From: a virus
Strand: one strand, 5' to 3'
Virus record (IMG/VR): IMGVR_UViG_3300030430_002719
Location: 1 to 24,419 of that record
DNA length: 24,419 bases
Below the pieces are notes generated by a model. That model was not told where the DNA came from. It saw only the letters and a list, made by a program, of their open reading frames with translations, and made no database searches. Positions 1 to 6,983 of this stretch are shown piece after piece. The stretch's first letter is position 1; every line of letters begins with the position of its first letter. The position numbers and the translations under genes were made by a program.

Positions 1-1648
1 CGCGGACAGTGCGCGTTGCCAGCGTACCGCCCGGTACGGTGAACGAGTAGTATTGCGTCAGCGTCGTCGTTGACAGGTTTGCGTAGGGGTCGCCCACCTG
101 ACGGTCGGCCCGGACGATCACGGTGTCGGCTAGCTTGGCCGACGTCACCGCACCGTCGGAGATGGCGCTAGTCTCAACAGCGCCGTTGCCCAAGGCTCCT
201 GCGTTTACCGCGCCAGTGGCGAGCTTGGCAGTGGTTACCGCACCGTCGTTGATCTTGGCGGTGGTGACGGCACCGTCGCGGATCACAGCCGTCTGCACCG
301 CATTGTCTGCCATCTGAGCGTGCGTCACCGCATCGTCTGCGATGTGCTCGGTGCCAATGGCATCGTCGGCGATCTTGGCGTTGGTGACTGCGTCCGCGCC
401 GATCTCGGTGGTCGTGACTGCGCCGGCTGCAATCTTGGCCGTGGTCACGGCGTCGGTGCCGAGCTCACTCGTGGTGATCGCGCTCGATGCGATCTTGCTA
501 GTGCCGACGCTGGTGTTAGCCAGCTTCACACCGGACACCGCGTTGTCTGCTAGCTTGTCAGCCGTAACCGCAGCGTCCGCAATCTTGGCTGTTGTCACGC
601 CCCCATCGCACAACTCGGTCGTGCAGATCGCGCCCGCGGCGACCTTGGCCTGCGTGATGCCATCATCGCAAATCTGGTCCGTGCATACCGCGGCATCCGC
701 AACCTTGTCCGTGGTCACAGCATCATCCGCTAGCTGAGCTGTGCCAATCGTGCCCAACGCAATGCTGATGTTGGTGATCGTGTTGTTCACGATCTTTTGA
801 TTGGTGATGCTGTTGTCGTTGATGATGTCGCCAGTCACTGAGCCAGCCAGCAGCTTGGCCTCCGTGACCGCGTTGTCGGCAATCTTCTCTGTGGTCACGG
901 CTAGGCCGCCCAGCTTGGTCGTGGTGACGGCAGCCGTGCCTAGTTGCGTCGACCCTACGCCCGCGTCGGCCACGCCTAGAGTCGTCGCGCTTGCGTCAAA
1001 CGCCAGCGTACTGTCGACGCCAATCTCCTGCAGGGCCCCGGCGCTAGACTCGGCTCGCCCGATGATCTTCTGCCCGGCACTGGCCGTCAGGCCAAGACCC
1101 GTGAGGTTGCCACTGACACTGCCACCGCCCTCGATGCTGGGACTGACGATGAACGCCTGGCCGTCGTCGGTGCCCGTCTTGGTGACGAAGCCCATGCGCT
1201 GCGCGGTGTCCGATCCTGTCGGTGCCGTCTTGGTCAACGCGCCTGCGGTCGTGCTGACGTAGAGCTCGTCGCCGACCGCGAACGTCGACGACGGCAGCGC
1301 GACGTCCTCGATCACACCCATCAAGACCACGCGACCGAACGTGTCCGTCTCGATGTCGGCCAAGGCTACACCCAGCGCAGGCATCGATCCGCTGACGTCG
1401 GCTTCGGCTAGCACCACCAGCGTGTCGCCATCACTGTTGGCACCTGAGATATGAACGACGGCGTTCTGCGAGATGGTGCTCCCGGTCTCGTTGCGCACCT
1501 GCACGGTCAGCGTGTCGACGAGCTCCTCGAGCTCTTGATCGACGCCCTGCAGGTCAGACAGCCGCAGACCGCTGCGCTTGATGACGCTACGCCAGACATG
1601 CCGCGGGAACGGCAACTCCGGCGTGTCGCGATCGCGAGCCCCTGTCAC
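1..1648 (-). CDS. Tail fibre protein with decapeptide-repeat shaft (3' end outside window)
   Basis: The minus frame is open from a GTG at 1648 to the window edge: 549 complete codons and no stop, so the C-terminus (probably the receptor-binding tip) is missing. The GTG lies 2 bp after the portal stop and has a GGAGAGG ribosome binding site about 7 nt upstream, which fixes the start. Residues about 1-50 are a polar head, possibly for virion attachment. Residues about 50-170 form a module common in phage fibres (RNETGSTISQNAVVHISGAN, later GDELYVSTTAGALTKTAPTG). A Gly/Ser/Thr-rich linker follows, then 27 decapeptide repeats of the form xxAVTTAKIA (positions 937-128), then a non-repeat segment that runs off the edge. 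Such repeats usually build a trimeric fibrous shaft. Unusually, repeats 9 and 11 each carry two cysteines. Fibre is by far the best reading; head fibre or tail spike remain possible without the C-terminus. Confidence 0.88.
   Translation of the reverse strand, partial: MTGARDRDTPELPFPRHVWRSVIKRSGLRLSDLQGVDQELEELVDTLTVQVRNETGSTISQNAVVHISGANSDGDTLVVLAEADVSGSMPALGVALADIETDTFGRVVLMGVIEDVALPSSTFAVGDELYVSTTAGALTKTAPTGSDTAQRMGFVTKTGTDDGQAFIVSPSIEGGGSVSGNLTGLGLTASAGQKIIGRAESSAGALQEIGVDSTLAFDASATTLGVADAGVGSTQLGTAAVTTTKLGGLAVTTEKIADNAVTEAKLLAGSVTGDIINDNSITNQKIVNNTITNISIALGTIGTAQLADDAVTTDKVADAAVCTDQICDDGITQAKVAAGAICTTELCDGGVTTAKIADAAVTADKLADNAVSGVKLANTSVGTSKIASSAITTSELGTDAVTTAKIAAGAVTTTEIGADAVTNAKIADDAIGTEHIADDAVTHAQMADNAVQTAVIRDGAVTTAKINDGAVTTAKLATGAVNAGALGNGAVETSAISDGAVTSAKLADTVIVRADRQVGDPYANLSTTTLTQYYSFTVPGGTLATRTVR
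128..937 (-). repeat. 27 tandem decapeptide (30-bp) repeats in the fibre shaft
   Basis: Translating the minus strand gives 27 consecutive ten-residue units with no insertions, from TAAVTTTKLG at 937 to DGAVTSAKLA ending at 128. Consensus is (D/N)(G/D/A)AVTTAKIA: V/I at position 4, T at 5-6, K at 8, I/L at 9 and A at 10. DNA copies are diverged, so this is an old protein-level repeat under selection, not a recent tandem duplication. Units 4-7 (AGSVTGDIIN to LGTIGTAQLA) are the most degenerate. Confidence 0.93.
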
Positions 1649-1650
1649 GG

Positions 1651-3372
1651 CTACACCTCTCCGAACCCGCTGAACGCATCCTCAGGCGCGTCAGGTTGTG
1701 CGTCCGCTAGCTCCTGCTCAATCGCCTGCGTTTCCGCCACCGCACGCGCCGCGGGCGCAGCCTGCTGCAATGCGGCCAGCTGCTCCTGCGCCTGCTGCAG
1801 CTGTCCTCGCATCTGACGCATCTCCGCGACCTCGTCAGGCGAGCGCAGGCTCTGCGGGTCCATGCCAATCTTGCGCGCGTATTGCCGCAGGTAGGCGTCG
1901 GGGTCGAGCAGGTCCAGCGACTCCGGGTGCGTCTGCGACAGGTTCTGCATGACCACTTGGAAGCGGTCGTCCTGCGACGCGCCCACGGCCTGCTGCGCCT
2001 GCGCCAGCATGCTGATGAACTCAACCTCCAAGTCGGTCTCTTCGAGCTCCGGCGGTGCCGGCGGGAACATGCCGCGGTCGACCATGTGCCCGAACGTCAG
2101 CGTGACCAGCGGCTGAAGCAGCTCGTTGTGCAGGCGCTCCAGGGTCGGACCAAGCATTGTCAGCTTCTCCTCGTGCCGCTCGGCCACCTCGGTGGCGGTC
2201 ATGCTCTTGGTGGTCGTCGCCAGCATGAGGAACAGGTCGGCGTAGAATCGGCTGTTGATCCGCTGTTCGTGCAGCGCGATGTGCTGCTGCAAGTCACTCA
2301 GCTCCAGGGTCGTCTGCCACACCGGGGTCACGCGCTGATCGCCGGGGATCTCGGTGTGACCGCCCGGCATCTTGTCGATCTCCATGCCCTTGAGCGCGGC
2401 CGGCCCCTGCGTTGGCGGCTTGGTCTTGTAGTCGATCGCCTGCCCCAGCCGCTTGGTCATGGACTGCAGCGCGCGGATGTCGCCCAAGGCCGTCATGCCA
2501 GGACTGCTGCCGTAGATGTCACCGCCGCTCGTCGACCACCGCGGCGCGAGCACCGGGAACTCACGGAAGCCCTCTTCGAGCAGGATGCTGTAGCCGCTGC
2601 CGCTGGAGCTGGAGTTGCTGCTGTAGCCACCGCCTCCGCCCGTGTAGCTGCCGCCCTCGAAGTAGACGCTCCGGAACGGCATGTTGAGGCTGTCGATCTT
2701 GCTGTCGTCCCGGTCGAACCTCGGCTCGACGGCGTGAGTTATCGTGCGATATTCGTCGTATCGGCCGTTGTTGTAGCAGTTGCGTACGGCTTGGCTGACG
2801 TTGTCGATGCCGAACATCTCGACCATCTGCGACACCGTCATGTCGAACTCGCGGTAGCAGGTGTTCACCTCCTCCTCCGCGTTCACGCCCAGCGCATACT
2901 GGCCCACGGTCAGCGGGTAGTGGTGAATCACGCGCTCCGGGTGCGGCATGAGCATGCCCGCCGCCGTACCATACAGACTCAGCTCTTGGTAGTAGCGCGG
3001 CAGCGCGCGGTAGGTGTTGCTGCGGTTGAACACGCGCAGGATCATCCGCGACGCCGTCGACAGCCAATCCTCGACCGGCTTGTATTTGTTGAGCTCTGGG
3101 TCCGGCGACGCGAGCCGCATCCACGGACGCGCCGGGCTCGTAGCTCCGGCCATCATGCCTGCGACCAAGATCTCGAGGGCCCCGGTCGCCGTGCTGTTGT
3201 AGATGTAGCGGTGTTTCTTGTCGCCGCGGTTGCGACCGCTGTAGCTGAACTTGCCGGTGCGCGGCAGCACATGGTCGGCGAGGTCACGCCAGTGCGTGTC
3301 CCACGAACTCCGATCCGTGTAGAGCTGCGTCTTGCGCGTGCGGAGTTGAGTCAGTAGCGGTCGCTTGTCCAT
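1651..3372 (-). CDS. Portal (head-to-tail connector) protein
   Basis: A 573-residue protein of the T7-like bacteriophage head-to-tail connecting family. It would form the dodecameric ring at the capsid vertex through which terminase pumps DNA and to which the tail attaches. Family hallmarks include the N-terminal region around WDTHWRDLADHVLPR (residues about 24-38), the helix GALEILVAGMMAGATSPARPW (about 64-84), FREFPVLAPRWS, and GDIRALQSMTKRLGQAIDYK followed by a segment up to ATEVAERHEEKL. Length is typical. Residues about 240-262 are a Gly/Ser-rich low-complexity loop that looks like an insertion. The C-terminus (about 510-560) is Gln/Ala/Glu-rich and predicted coiled coil. The ATG overlaps the previous stop as TAATG with no ribosome binding site, implying translational re-initiation. 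The fibre gene starts 2 bp downstream. Confidence 0.95.
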   Translation of the reverse strand: MDKRPLLTQLRTRKTQLYTDRSSWDTHWRDLADHVLPRTGKFSYSGRNRGDKKHRYIYNSTATGALEILVAGMMAGATSPARPWMRLASPDPELNKYKPVEDWLSTASRMILRVFNRSNTYRALPRYYQELSLYGTAAGMLMPHPERVIHHYPLTVGQYALGVNAEEEVNTCYREFDMTVSQMVEMFGIDNVSQAVRNCYNNGRYDEYRTITHAVEPRFDRDDSKIDSLNMPFRSVYFEGGSYTGGGGGYSSNSSSSGSGYSILLEEGFREFPVLAPRWSTSGGDIYGSSPGMTALGDIRALQSMTKRLGQAIDYKTKPPTQGPAALKGMEIDKMPGGHTEIPGDQRVTPVWQTTLELSDLQQHIALHEQRINSRFYADLFLMLATTTKSMTATEVAERHEEKLTMLGPTLERLHNELLQPLVTLTFGHMVDRGMFPPAPPELEETDLEVEFISMLAQAQQAVGASQDDRFQVVMQNLSQTHPESLDLLDPDAYLRQYARKIGMDPQSLRSPDEVAEMRQMRGQLQQAQEQLAALQQAAPAARAVAETQAIEQELADAQPDAPEDAFSGFGEV

Positions 3373-3686
3373 TACACCATGCCGCCGCCGCCGCCCAGAG
3401 TTGTCGAGCCGCCTAGACCCATCGGCCCAGTCATCATCGTGCCGCTCATGCCGCGGGTTGCCGCCATGCCTGCGACCGTGTTCGGACGCCGACGGTTGGC
3501 ACGGCGCATGGCCATACCTTGCTGACGTTCCTGCGACGCAGCCCGACGCTCAGCGCGGCCCATTGCCTCGGCCTGCTCGCGCTGCGACCGGCGCGCCTGT
3601 CGCGTCTGGCGCGCTTGGCCAGCCATCTGGGCTCCCGTGCCTGCAAGCATCGAAGCGATTAGTCCAACCTCAAACCCTGTCGCCAT
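3372..3686 (-). CDS. Small virion-associated protein (104 aa), hypothetical
   Basis: The N-terminus is hydrophobic and Gly/Ala-rich (GFEVGLIASMLAGTGAQMAG, residues 4-23). Then comes a strongly basic helical stretch rich in Arg and Gln (about 24-70) and a Gly/Met-rich tail ending in GGSTTLGGGGGMV. Small proteins with a membrane-like N-terminus and basic helix often sit between terminase and portal in podoviruses and are usually annotated hypothetical or as minor virion components. Its stop overlaps the portal start (TAATG) and its start lies 17 bp inside the acetyltransferase gene, so it is translated as part of that chain. No enzymatic motif is visible. Function unknown; a virion or head-tail assembly role is inferred only from position. 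Confidence 0.75.
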   Translation of the reverse strand: MATGFEVGLIASMLAGTGAQMAGQARQTRQARRSQREQAEAMGRAERRAASQERQQGMAMRRANRRRPNTVAGMAATRGMSGTMMTGPMGLGGSTTLGGGGGMV

Positions 3687-4152
3687 CTTCGTATCTCTTT
3701 GTGTAGGTGGTAAATGTTGCGCGGTAGTCAGATCGGCCGGCCATGATCCGATCCAATCTGCTGTGGGCTGGAGCCTGCCAAACCATGTCGGCGCGATTCT
3801 CGGCCGCGGTCTCCTCTGCCGCGCGCATCAGGAGGTTGCCCACCCCCATGCTGCGCACCGACGGCTTGACGTAGATCATGTCGTTGACCAGCTGCGCCTG
3901 CTCGACGTTGTAGCCCAGCTCGATCAGGCAGCACATGCAGTAGCCAACGATCTCATTTTCGAGCTCGACGACGTAGATCACTAGCCGGTCGGCATCTTCG
4001 AGCGCGTAGTATCGCTCCCAGTCCGGATCCATGTTGCGGATCCCGGTGTCGCGCGACACCTCGCAGAAGTGATCGACGAACAAGCTGCCCACGCCTGGCC
4101 TGCGCAGATCGTCGACATCACCAAGCCGCAGTATCAATGTGTCGGTGGCCAC
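3670..4152 (-). CDS. GNAT-family N-acetyltransferase
   Basis: A 160-residue GNAT-fold protein. Core strands include RLVIYVVELENEIVGYCMC (about 56-74), then VNDMIYVKPSVRSMGVGNLL (about 89-108). There V-R-S-M-G-V-G-N corresponds to motif A, the (Q/R)-x-x-G-x-(G/A) loop that binds the acetyl-CoA pyrophosphate; MVWQAPAHSRLDRIM follows. Substrate cannot be read from sequence: protein N-termini, lysines, small molecules or a toxin/tRNA target are all possible. The start is a GTG at 4152 with no clear ribosome binding site, chosen because the GNAT fold begins almost immediately after it. It sits between terL and the portal, so late expression with virion genes is likely, and modification of a virion or host protein is conceivable. 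Its 3' end overlaps the next gene by 17 bp. Confidence 0.85.
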   Translation of the reverse strand: MATDTLILRLGDVDDLRRPGVGSLFVDHFCEVSRDTGIRNMDPDWERYYALEDADRLVIYVVELENEIVGYCMCCLIELGYNVEQAQLVNDMIYVKPSVRSMGVGNLLMRAAEETAAENRADMVWQAPAHSRLDRIMAGRSDYRATFTTYTKRYEDGDRV

Positions 4153-4161
4153 GCGCGGATT

Positions 4162-4188
4162 CTATGGACCGCACACGGTTGTCCATAG
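4162..4188. promoter_or_regulatory. Perfect 8-bp inverted repeat between terL and the GNAT gene
   Basis: CTATGGAC at 4162-4169 is exactly mirrored by GTCCATAG at 4181-4188, with CG/CG pairing possible inside the 11-nt loop. It fills half of the 50-bp gap between the terL stop (4203) and the GNAT start (4152), the only gap above 2 bp between terS and the fibre. There is no downstream T-run on the minus strand, so it is not a classical terminator. It could be an mRNA processing or stability element or a protein-binding site. Confidence 0.5.
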
Positions 4189-4202
4189 CCCCCAGCCCAA
4201 GT

Positions 4203-5528
4203 TTACGCAAACGGGTCGTGGTCCTGTTGGCTCTTGCGTGGACGTCTTCGCACAGACTGTCCACGGTGCGCGACGGGTGCCGCCAGCGTCAGCGCCAGCG
4301 CGTCTGCGATGTCCGGGCTACCGCTGCCGTCGAGGCGCTTCTTGATGCGCTCTTTAGACTCCAGCACCTTGCGGCCTGCGACGTCGTAGCTGTAGGTGGG
4401 CGTGGCTAGCTCCTTCTTCAGCGCCAGCAGGTCGGGGATCGCGCCGCCGCCCTTGAGCCACGACCGCATCTCCCACCACATCTCGGTGCGCCGGTTCTTG
4501 TATTGCTCGTGCAGCGCCTTGCCGCCGAACGGCACCTCAATGACGTCGTGCCCCAGCTGCCGCAGGCGGTCGATGACGCCGGCCCCGGCCCCGCTGTCGA
4601 TGAACACGGCCGCGGGCTTGTGCCGCTCGATCTGGTGCGCGACGCGCGCGGCGAGCTCCATGTTGTCGACGTCCCGCATGACAATCGGCTCGAACATGGC
4701 CAGCCCCTGCCGCCTGACGATCACAGAGCGGTCGTCACCGAAGCGAGCCGGGTCGACCCCCAGCACCACCGGCGCGCTCGCGATCGTCGCCTCACGGCCC
4801 GTGTAGCGCCTCTGAGCGGCCTCCTCGGCGTCCGCCAGCGAGATCAGCTGGTCCTCGCCGCTCGCCGTGAAGTCGCACAGCATCTCCCGCGCCCAAGCTG
4901 TATCATCCATGTCCCGGCGCAGGCGCTCGACCTCGGCCGGATTCAGCGCCTCGGTGTCCTCGACCGTGTAGCGCGCTGCATACCAGTGCGGGTCGTCCTC
5001 GAGCATCCGCTCGCTGGCCTTGAAGAACAGCTCGGAGAACAGGTTGAGCCCCTTCGGCGTGCCGATGAACAGCGCCCAGCCGAGCCGGTCAGCGAGCGCC
5101 GGCTGGATAATCTCGTCCCAGACCTCCGGCTTCATCTGCGCGACCTCGTCCATAACCACGCCGTCGAGGCGCACGCCGCGCATGGCGTCCGGGTTGTCTG
5201 CGCCGTAGAGGCGGATCATCGCCCCGTTGCGGAACGTCACCGACAGGTCGCCCTCGCGGACCTCGACGGCCCCGGTGCGGATCATGCTGTCGATCGTGGC
5301 CTTGAGCTCGCGCCACGCGATCGCCGTCGCCTGCTTGAGCTCCGGCGCGACGTAGAAGAACAGGCCCTGCGGCCCGGTGAAGCGCAGAGCTTGGTCGATC
5401 AGCTGCATGACGCCGAGCTTGGTCTTGCCGGCCCGGCGGTGCAGAGCCAGCACCGAGAACCGTTTGCAGTGCTCGTGAACCTCGCGCTGCCAGCGCCGCG
5501 GCTCATACTTCAGGCTGATCGTCGCCAT
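4203..5528 (-). CDS. terL: Terminase large subunit
   Basis: A 441-residue DNA-packaging motor subunit combining ATPase and nuclease. The N-terminal ATPase has a variant Walker A, HRRAGKTK (residues 30-37), Walker B VVMDE (124-128) with catalytic Glu128, and coupling motif GTPKG (156-160). The C-terminal RNase H-like nuclease shows VLGVDPARFGDD with Asp259, VFIDSGAGAG with Asp311, and SPDIADAL with Asp406/Asp409, a complete metal-binding set. Length is normal and the gene looks intact. It would pull DNA through the portal encoded downstream and cut it with help from TerS. The ATG lies 2 bp after the terS stop with no ribosome binding site, so coupling to terS is likely. Confidence 0.97.
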   Translation of the reverse strand: MATISLKYEPRRWQREVHEHCKRFSVLALHRRAGKTKLGVMQLIDQALRFTGPQGLFFYVAPELKQATAIAWRELKATIDSMIRTGAVEVREGDLSVTFRNGAMIRLYGADNPDAMRGVRLDGVVMDEVAQMKPEVWDEIIQPALADRLGWALFIGTPKGLNLFSELFFKASERMLEDDPHWYAARYTVEDTEALNPAEVERLRRDMDDTAWAREMLCDFTASGEDQLISLADAEEAAQRRYTGREATIASAPVVLGVDPARFGDDRSVIVRRQGLAMFEPIVMRDVDNMELAARVAHQIERHKPAAVFIDSGAGAGVIDRLRQLGHDVIEVPFGGKALHEQYKNRRTEMWWEMRSWLKGGGAIPDLLALKKELATPTYSYDVAGRKVLESKERIKKRLDGSGSPDIADALALTLAAPVAHRGQSVRRRPRKSQQDHDPFA

Positions 5529-5530
5529 GC

Positions 5531-6007
5531 TCAGGATGTGTGGCGGCCCTCGACGTCGTCGGGCGGGCGAAGATTACGAGACTGCGGGACACCGGTGACG
5601 ACGGTGATGTTCATCTGGCCGTCGTGCTCGACCTTTTGATGATCGCCGTAGGTCTTGCGGTGCCAGCGCGATAGCAGCCACTTGCGCGTGTCGATCTTCG
5701 TCCGCGTGCTCTGCACGTCCTCCTCGGTGCAGTCGTCTGCCAGGCGCAGCATCGACACCGCAATGTGGTCGGCCTGGATCTCGCGCGCGCGCGCGTAAAG
5801 GGCAGCGGCGTCTGGATTACGGTGAAGGTGGTAGTTGAAGGTCCGAACGCTCAACCCGTTGGCGCGACAGTAATCGATCAGCGTGTTGCCGTTGGCCACC
5901 CACTCACAAAGCGGTTCGACATGGGCAGCTATGACGGACTCGCGAACAGCAGGCGGCTGCGCCGCGGCCTTGCGCACAGCCCTCTTCGCCCTCTTTCTAG
6001 CTGCCAT
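5531..6007 (-). CDS. terS: Terminase small subunit
   Basis: A 158-residue protein that should recognise the packaging site and feed DNA to TerL. After a basic tail (MAARKRAKRAVRKAAA) there is a helix-turn-helix-like region around GNTLIDYCRANGLSVRTFNYHLHRNPD (about 40-66). Then follow the oligomerisation helices (YARAREIQADHIAVSMLRLADD) and the conserved STRTKIDTRKWLLSRWHRKTYGD block (about 100-122) seen in Sf6/P22-type small terminases. The end, MNITVVTGVP, is also typical. It lies directly before terL (2-bp gap) and directly after the DnaA-like gene (2-bp gap). The pac or cos site often lies in or near terS, but none can be identified by eye. Confidence 0.88.
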   Translation of the reverse strand: MAARKRAKRAVRKAAAQPPAVRESVIAAHVEPLCEWVANGNTLIDYCRANGLSVRTFNYHLHRNPDAAALYARAREIQADHIAVSMLRLADDCTEEDVQSTRTKIDTRKWLLSRWHRKTYGDHQKVEHDGQMNITVVTGVPQSRNLRPPDDVEGRHTS

Positions 6008-6009
6008 GC

Positions 6010-6354
6010 CTACGCAGCCCCGTAGCTACCGGACTGTGGAAAGCATTCCTCCGCGCGACGCTCGACGTCTTGGATCAGCTTGCCGAGCACGGCGACCTGC
6101 TCTTTGTCGCGCTCCACAGACTTCACCCAATACAGGACAGTGCTGTGGTCGCGTCCGCCCAGCAGGTCACCGATGTCTTGGAACGTCAGCACGGTGTTCT
6201 GCCGGAGCAGATACGCGAAGACCTTGCGGGGTTGCGAGTATCTGGTGCGGCGCGATCGGCCGACCATCTCGTCCCACGTCACATTCATCGCGTCTTGCAC
6301 GCCGCGAGCCAGAGCTGCGACACGGTTGGTCACGGTTACATCTTGGTCAATCAT
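6010..6354 (-). CDS. Stand-alone DnaA domain IV-like DNA-binding protein
   Basis: A 114-residue protein whose body matches the C-terminal DNA-binding domain IV of bacterial DnaA: VTWDEMVGRSRRTRYSQPRK (25-44), then LTFQDIGDLLGGRDHSTVLY (56-75), then a C-terminal helix. GGRDHSTV corresponds to the DnaA signature GGRDHTTV, whose His and Thr residues read the DnaA box, and the basic loop GRSRRTR is also kept. The AAA+ ATPase domain III and domains I-II are absent, so it can bind DNA but not form an initiator filament. The ATG overlaps the upstream stop as ATGA (6351-6354). Possible roles are competing for host DnaA boxes, marking the phage origin or packaging site, or transcriptional control. Assignment of the domain is confident; the role is open. 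Confidence 0.9.
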   Translation of the reverse strand: MIDQDVTVTNRVAALARGVQDAMNVTWDEMVGRSRRTRYSQPRKVFAYLLRQNTVLTFQDIGDLLGGRDHSTVLYWVKSVERDKEQVAVLGKLIQDVERRAEECFPQSGSYGAA

Positions 6355-6623
6355 TTGAGTCTCTCGATCTCCTGCTGAATTAGGTTGCGCTCCCACACTG
6401 TCGCGGCCCGGTCCTTCCTGTCGTAGAGCTCAAGCAGGCCGTTCACGCGCACGCTTTCGGCCGCTTGATCTTCCACGACGGGGGCGCGCGGCAAGCGGTC
6501 GTGTTTGGCGCGAAGCCTGTCGAGCATCGCGGAGCACGTCCGGCATTTGCCGGTGAAGGGATCGCGGCCGACGACCTCGAGGTCGTGGCCACGCTCGCAG
6601 AAGTATTTAGAACGGAATGTCAT
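6351..6623 (-). CDS. Small zinc-ribbon-like protein (90 aa)
   Basis: The N-terminal half carries metal-ligand spacing C-x3-G-H followed by C-x2-C (YFCERGHDLEVVG, then GKCRTCSAM; Cys9, His12, Cys27, Cys30), as in small phage zinc-finger/HNH-remnant proteins. The remainder is helical and charged (LLELYDRKDRAATVWERNLI). No nuclease His-Asn pattern is visible beyond the zinc knuckle. The ATG at 6623 is chosen because the frame upstream runs through ssb; it overlaps the ssb 3' end by 17 bp and lacks a strong ribosome binding site. Neighbours suggest an accessory DNA-binding or recombination role, but this is inferred from context only. Confidence 0.75.
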   Translation of the reverse strand: MTFRSKYFCERGHDLEVVGRDPFTGKCRTCSAMLDRLRAKHDRLPRAPVVEDQAAESVRVNGLLELYDRKDRAATVWERNLIQQEIERLK

Positions 6624-6981
6624 GGGGATCGCGACACTCGAACGCGCTCGATCCATCACGACCGTCCGACTGCCCAAGAAACTCGAAGACATCGACGACC
6701 ACCTCGTGCTTGCTGCGGCGAGATCCGTCTTTGCCCTCCCACTGTGACAGACTGAGACGTCCTTCCACAAGTAGCGGCCGACCTTTTCCCGTGTGTTTCG
6801 ACAAAGTCTCGGCGGTCTTTCCAAAGGCGACAATGTCGACGAACATCGTCTCGTCTTGGTCTTTGCGTCTCCGATTGACGGCGATGCCGGTCTTGCCGAC
6901 CGCGACACCGCCCTGCGTCTGCCGCACCTCCCAGTCTCTGGTGAGGTGCCCGGCAAGCACGACCTTGTTGAAGTTTGCCAC
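6607..6981 (-). CDS. ssb: Single-stranded DNA-binding protein (OB fold)
   Basis: A 124-residue bacterial-type SSB. The OB fold begins at once (MANFNKVVLAGHLTRDWEVR), continues through FVDIVAFGKTAETLSKHTGK and the LLVEGRLSLSQWEGKDGS strand, and ends with the acidic tip RDPHDIPF. That tip matches the DDDIPF tail through which host SSB recruits replication and repair partners, so this protein may dock with host enzymes. The start is a GTG at 6981, preceded by GGAGG seven bases upstream and placed 2 bp after the ERF stop; the longer upstream frame is not the gene. Together with ERF and the exonuclease upstream it completes a single-strand-annealing recombination set. Confidence 0.95.
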   Translation of the reverse strand: MANFNKVVLAGHLTRDWEVRQTQGGVAVGKTGIAVNRRRKDQDETMFVDIVAFGKTAETLSKHTGKGRPLLVEGRLSLSQWEGKDGSRRSKHEVVVDVFEFLGQSDGRDGSSAFECRDPHDIPF

Positions 6982-6983
6982 GG

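Noticed and set aside
128-937. CRISPR-like array because of regular 30-bp periodicity
   Set aside because: Units are contiguous, diverged and in frame, with no spacers; they encode decapeptide repeats.
123-1262. Plus-strand frames rich in Val/Thr/Ala/Ser between 123 and 1262
   Set aside because: They are mirror frames of the fibre repeats; the minus strand is open over the whole stretch from the GTG at 1648 and gives the classic fibre repeat pattern.
1-1648. Diversity-generating retroelement at the fibre gene, as in Bordetella phage BPP-1
   Set aside because: No reverse transcriptase, template repeat or adenine-mutated variable repeat is visible; the fibre C-terminus is outside the window, so it cannot be tested here.
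1882-3357. Long plus-strand frame (491 codons) opposite the portal gene
   Set aside because: Composition is Val/Arg/His/Leu-rich, as expected from the reverse frame of a GC-rich gene; no domain is recognisable and the minus strand encodes a clear portal.
4503-5639. Plus-strand frame (378 codons) opposite terL
   Set aside because: It lies over the intact terminase motifs and has the same low-information composition; no start context or neighbour supports it.
6351-6956. Long 201-codon version of the zinc-ribbon gene
   Set aside because: The N-terminal 111 codons lie over ssb in another frame and are Arg/Ser-rich; the cysteine pattern starts only at ATG 6623.
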